The translations under genes were made by a program, and so were the position numbers. DNA of 64,000 nucleotides from assembly GCF_965237655.1 (NCBI RefSeq), contig NZ_CBDEGB010000001.1, positions 434,001 through 498,000 on the forward strand, written 5' to 3'. This document shows, one piece after another, positions 61,527-64,000 of the stretch. Position 1 is the stretch's first letter. Every line of letters begins with the position of its first letter. The notes beneath the pieces are model-generated. The model saw nothing but the letters and a program-made list of their open reading frames with translations. It was not told where the DNA came from and searched no databases. This stretch comes from Poriferisodalis sp965237655. Lineage in GTDB: Bacteria; Actinomycetota; Acidimicrobiia; Acidimicrobiales; Poriferisodalaceae.

Positions 61527-61679
61527 ATTGAGACCGTGACCTAGAGCGCTAGCGGATTGGCGGCGATATTCGCCAGCCCCGTCTGGCTCAACTGTGTGCA
61601 GAAATGCCGCCACAGACGGCAAATTTGCGCAGAGAGCGTGACTGCCGTTTCCCGAGCAGCGAACTATCCGAGCGGCCTC

Positions 61680-62039
61680 TCAGGCGGGCTGGTTCAGCTC
61701 GATCATGTTGCCGGCCGGGTCGAAGAAGAACGTTTGCCGCGCCGTGGTTCCTGGCAGAGGGACGGGGTCCTTGACCCTCACGCCTGCATCGCGCAGCTCT
61801 GTCACGGTGGCGTCGATGTCGTCCACCTTGAACGCCCAGTGCTGGCCCTTCGGCGGCACCCAGTCGGGCACCTCGATGAGGTGCACCTCGCCGCCGCCGG
61901 GAGTCTGCAGCCACCGCCCGTTGAAGCCGAAGTCCGGCCGATCCAGCTGCTTCATGCCGAGAACGTCGGTGTAGAACGGCGCCGCGGCGTCCACGTCGGC
62001 ACAGTTGATCGAAACGTGATGAACAGGCCCCAGTTCCAT
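61680..62039 (-). CDS. VOC family (glyoxalase-like) protein
   Basis: 119 residues with two beta-alpha-beta-beta-beta modules: PVHHVSINCADVDAAAPFYTDVLG with the first metal histidine, HWAFKVDDIDATVTELRD and QTFFFDPAGNMIELNQP with the last glutamate. Reactions in this fold include isomerisation, ring opening and resistance binding. It is divergent from a small ORF and has no partner gene. Confidence 0.85.
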   Translation of the reverse strand: MELGPVHHVSINCADVDAAAPFYTDVLGMKQLDRPDFGFNGRWLQTPGGGEVHLIEVPDWVPPKGQHWAFKVDDIDATVTELRDAGVRVKDPVPLPGTTARQTFFFDPAGNMIELNQPA

Positions 62040-62045
62040 GCCCGC

Positions 62046-62051
62046 AGCTTA
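62046..62051 (-). promoter_or_regulatory. TAAGCT -10-like box before the VOC gene
   Basis: TAAGCT on the minus strand ends 6 nt before the ATG at 62039. Confidence 0.4.
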
Positions 62052-62090
62052 GGCCCACCCCCGCGCACAGATCCCACGGGAACGGAGCCG

Positions 62091-62096
62091 TACCCT
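62091..62096 (+). promoter_or_regulatory. TACCCT -10-like box before the small ORF
   Basis: TACCCT lies 7 nt before the GTG at 62104, the spacing seen at other probable leaderless starts. Confidence 0.35.
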
Positions 62097-62103
62097 GCGA
62101 CGG

Positions 62104-62262
62104 GTGTCCGAGCCCACGGTGTCCGAGGACGAAATAGACCGCCTGTACGAGGCATACGACCGAGTGCCGTTGAATGAGCCCGACGCCTGGGGCGATCTGG
62201 AGTCGTTCTTGATGGCGAACCAGCAACATCGTCGTGATGACGAGGACGTCTGGGAGGAGTGA
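62104..62262 (+). CDS. Small acidic hypothetical protein (52 residues)
   Basis: The frame starts at GTG 62104 (VSEPTVSEDEIDRLYEAYDR) and ends at TGA 62262 with DDEDVWEE. The product is strongly acidic and probably helical in its first half. Support is the -10-like box 7 nt before the start and the divergent arrangement with the VOC gene. It is too short for confident assignment and I recognise no family. Confidence 0.45.
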   Translation: MSEPTVSEDEIDRLYEAYDRVPLNEPDAWGDLESFLMANQQHRRDDEDVWEE

Positions 62263-62281
62263 CCGTCATACGGCACTGCGC

Positions 62282-62889
62282 TCAGCGAATGATCTCGAGA
62301 CCGAGCCGGTCGCACAAGCCACCGAAAGTCCTGCGCAGATAGTTCTCGGCATTGCCCAGCTTCTGGAAACGGCACAGAGCGCTCAGCATGAGTAGCTCGA
62401 AGGCCGGGGACTCATCCCAGAGGATGTCCTTGCGGTAGCCGGTAATGGCGCGGGCGCCGGTCATCGTCCGGAAGTCCTCCAGCCGCACTTTGCCTAACCG
62501 CATCACCGAGCACGCACCGAAGTGGATGATGCGGCCCTGCGCCCGTCCACCGATCCATTCCGCAAGGTCATCCAGCGTCACGGCTGCTTTGCGACCGTCG
62601 GGGAACCAGAGCGCCCCAGGACTGCCGTGAAAGCTGAAATAGCCGACTTGGTACGGCTCGTTCCCCGACTGCAGCCACTTCTTGATGTCGAACTTCAGCT
62701 CCTCGGGGTTCCGATATCTCGGAAGATGTACTTCAGGTCGTGAAGATCGTGCAGGAACTGCAGGATCAGTCGCGCCGAGTACTTCACGCTCAGATCGTTT
62801 TCGGGATCGCCCTCGAAGGCGAACACGCCAGAGGCAAGTTGTTTGTGCCGCGACCGAACCGACGTGCTGGACGCGCTCGAACTCTCCAT
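62282..62889 (-). pseudogene. Caspase-like (DUF6642-type) protein, frameshifted
   Basis: Translation should start at the ATG at 62889, behind a good AAGGAGGG site, and reads SGVFAFEGDPENDLSVKYSA up to a stop near 62695. A second frame takes over at about 62700 (NPEELKFDIKKWLQSGNEPY), continues YFSFHGSPGALWF and ends at 62282 with the LCRFQKLGNAENYLRRTFGG region. The step between the two frames is one base (a missing base relative to an intact gene). The whole resembles DUF6642-type actinobacterial proteins. The FHG histidine and the IIHFGACS cysteine look like the His-Cys pair of caspase/CHAT-type peptidases. As read the gene is broken. Confidence 0.65.
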
Positions 62890-63065
62890 CTCGTAACCCT
62901 CCTTGACGACCGCTTCTCGCCCATGACCTGGGCGAGCGACAGATTGAACCCTAGATGAATGGTTCTCCGAAGTGCCTGGACGAGGCAGGTCTGGGAGAGG
63001 CAGTTCCCAATTGCGTGGCTTGGCAACGACGGGTCGTGCGGAGGCCGGCGCCGTCTGGGGTGTGG

Positions 63066-64000
63066 CTATGGGCTGCGGGCTCCGGCTGAGGTTGGCGGGG
63101 GCGATCGGGGTGTAGAGGTTGGGTGTCTCCCGGGTGGCTGCATTCGAGGGCGGCCGTCCGGCGGAGTTTCGATTGCCCAGTGGTGTTGGTGCAGGTCCCG
63201 ATGGCAGGGCTCACACAGTGACGCCAGATTTGGGATATCGGTGAGACCGTCGTGTTCGTAGTACTGGATGTGGTGGGCCTGGGTGTGCTCGCTCGTCAGG
63301 TCGCAGCCGGCGTCGGCCGTCAGCTGGGCACGAGTCAAGTCTTCGGCGCCGTCGCGTTGGCGAGCTGCGCGCACTTGGGCTTGGATCGCTTGGCTGACCT
63401 CTCGTCCTGCGATGAAATCCAGCTTTGCGTGCAGGTGCCACATGCCGTCGTCGCCGAGGCGCATCGAACCCGATCGCTCGGCGCGTTGGAATGCGAGCTC
63501 GGCATCGATCGGATCCAGCTCGCGCCCCTCAGCTGCGGCCTCGGCCGCGAGGTCGGCGTAGACCTGCTGGGTCTGGTAGGCGAGAGAGTGCCGAGCGATG
63601 ACATCCGATGGGTATGCCTGGCAGAGCTCCAGGAATTCCTCCTCGCTACGACGGGGCTGCTTGGGGGCTTCGCGGGCGATCACCTTGGCGTGCGAAATCT
63701 GTATCTCCCCGGCCTGCAAGGCTTCCACCGTCGCGGTCATGTCGTGCTCGGCAAGACCTTCGGCCAACCGGGACTCCGAACGTGCCTGGGCAGAGTTCAT
63801 GCGGGTGTACTCGCGCAGCTGCCACGCCGTTGCCTGAGCGCCGTCGCGAGTCGCAAGCTCGCCCAAAGCGGCCAGATATCGACCCTCCACGCGTGCCCGC
63901 TCGGCGACCAAGCTGACCACGACGTCCACCAGCTCTCCGTGACTCAACCCCGCAAGATCAGCGTCGCCGCTCGGGTTTGCATCGCCCTTCCCGCCAGCGG
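63066..64000 (-). CDS. DUF222/HNH endonuclease-domain protein, 5' end outside window
   Basis: The frame is open from 63066 to the window edge (64000), and the residues before the TTG at 63947 (DADLAGLSHGELVDVVV) fit the DUF222 N-terminus, so the true start is probably outside. DUF222 covers most of the protein (ARSESRLAEGLAEHDMTATV to MRLGDDGMWHLHAKLD). The C-terminal HNH motif is AHHIQYYEHDGLTDIPNLAS with LCEPCHRDLHQHH. The usual stretch of about 100 residues between DUF222 and HNH is nearly missing (ADAGCDLTSEHTQAHH), suggesting an internal in-frame deletion. Such genes are numerous, repetitive and mobile in actinobacteria; the function is unknown. Confidence 0.75.
   Translation of the reverse strand, partial: AGGKGDANPSGDADLAGLSHGELVDVVVSLVAERARVEGRYLAALGELATRDGAQATAWQLREYTRMNSAQARSESRLAEGLAEHDMTATVEALQAGEIQISHAKVIAREAPKQPRRSEEEFLELCQAYPSDVIARHSLAYQTQQVYADLAAEAAAEGRELDPIDAELAFQRAERSGSMRLGDDGMWHLHAKLDFIAGREVSQAIQAQVRAARQRDGAEDLTRAQLTADAGCDLTSEHTQAHHIQYYEHDGLTDIPNLASLCEPCHRDLHQHHWAIETPPDGRPRMQPPGRHPTSTPRSPPPTSAGARSP

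Noticed and set aside
61605..61621. TGCCG/CGGCA hairpin between the exonuclease and VOC genes as a bidirectional terminator
   Set aside because: The stem is only 5 bp with a 7-nt loop and only a very short T-run; too weak to call.

Overview
The window reads as a chromosomal segment of a high-GC Gram-positive bacterium, most plausibly an actinobacterium of the Acidimicrobiia type. This is inferred from base composition by eye, frequent GTG starts, many start codons with a TAnnnT -10-like box 6-9 nt upstream and no ribosome binding site, menaquinone synthesis through isochorismate, a crotonyl-CoA carboxylase/reductase, SURF1, and actinobacterial-style MerR, PaaX and DUF222-HNH proteins. No marker gene fixes the species, and there is no rRNA, CRISPR array or complete insertion sequence.

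Layout. 1-1.2 kb: 3' part of a flavin amine-oxidase-like gene broken by an in-frame TAG. 1.3-13.4 kb: an aerobic CoA-dependent 2-aminobenzoate (anthranilate) type catabolic locus. It holds an aryl-CoA ligase, a PaaX-family repressor, a two-domain 2-aminobenzoyl-CoA monooxygenase/reductase, an SDR, an enoyl-CoA hydratase, a Rid-family protein, a single-chain 5-oxoprolinase/hydantoinase and an acyl-CoA dehydrogenase. 13.5-26.7 kb: housekeeping and mixed genes (beta-propeller lipoprotein, PAC2 protein, aroC, TauE/SafE permease, PatB-like lyase, AAA/DUF4143 ATPase, SURF1, S9 peptidase, xseA/xseB, tRNA-Ser(CGA)). 26.8-37.5 kb: accessory stretch with hipBA, a large secreted FN3/cadherin-like protein preceded by a 14-bp homopolymer, a mazEF pair lying between tadA and a tadA fragment, and a frameshifted Abi-like gene between direct repeats. 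Core genes (tadA, tRNA-Ser(GGA), dnaX, recR) are interleaved with these.

37.5-46 kb: thiolase, ccr and methylmalonyl-CoA epimerase (ethylmalonyl-CoA pathway), then a complete BMP-type nucleoside ABC transporter. 46-49.2 kb: mtnA translationally coupled to a fused class II aldolase/short-chain dehydrogenase, a candidate 5-deoxy- or 5-methylthio-pentose disposal unit. 49.2-56.6 kb: menE, menC, menH, menD and an isochorismate synthase gene whose product begins with a complete MerR-type regulator, with cdd embedded. 56.7-64 kb: TetR regulator, MttB-family methyltransferase, acyl-CoA synthetase, 5'-3' exonuclease, VOC protein, a small ORF, a frameshifted caspase-like (DUF6642-like) gene, and a partial, apparently internally shortened DUF222-HNH gene.

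The most unusual item is the MerR-isochorismate synthase fusion, which has a 19-bp dyad in its own promoter and heads the menF-menD-menH operon. This would physically join the committed enzyme of menaquinone synthesis to a transcription factor.
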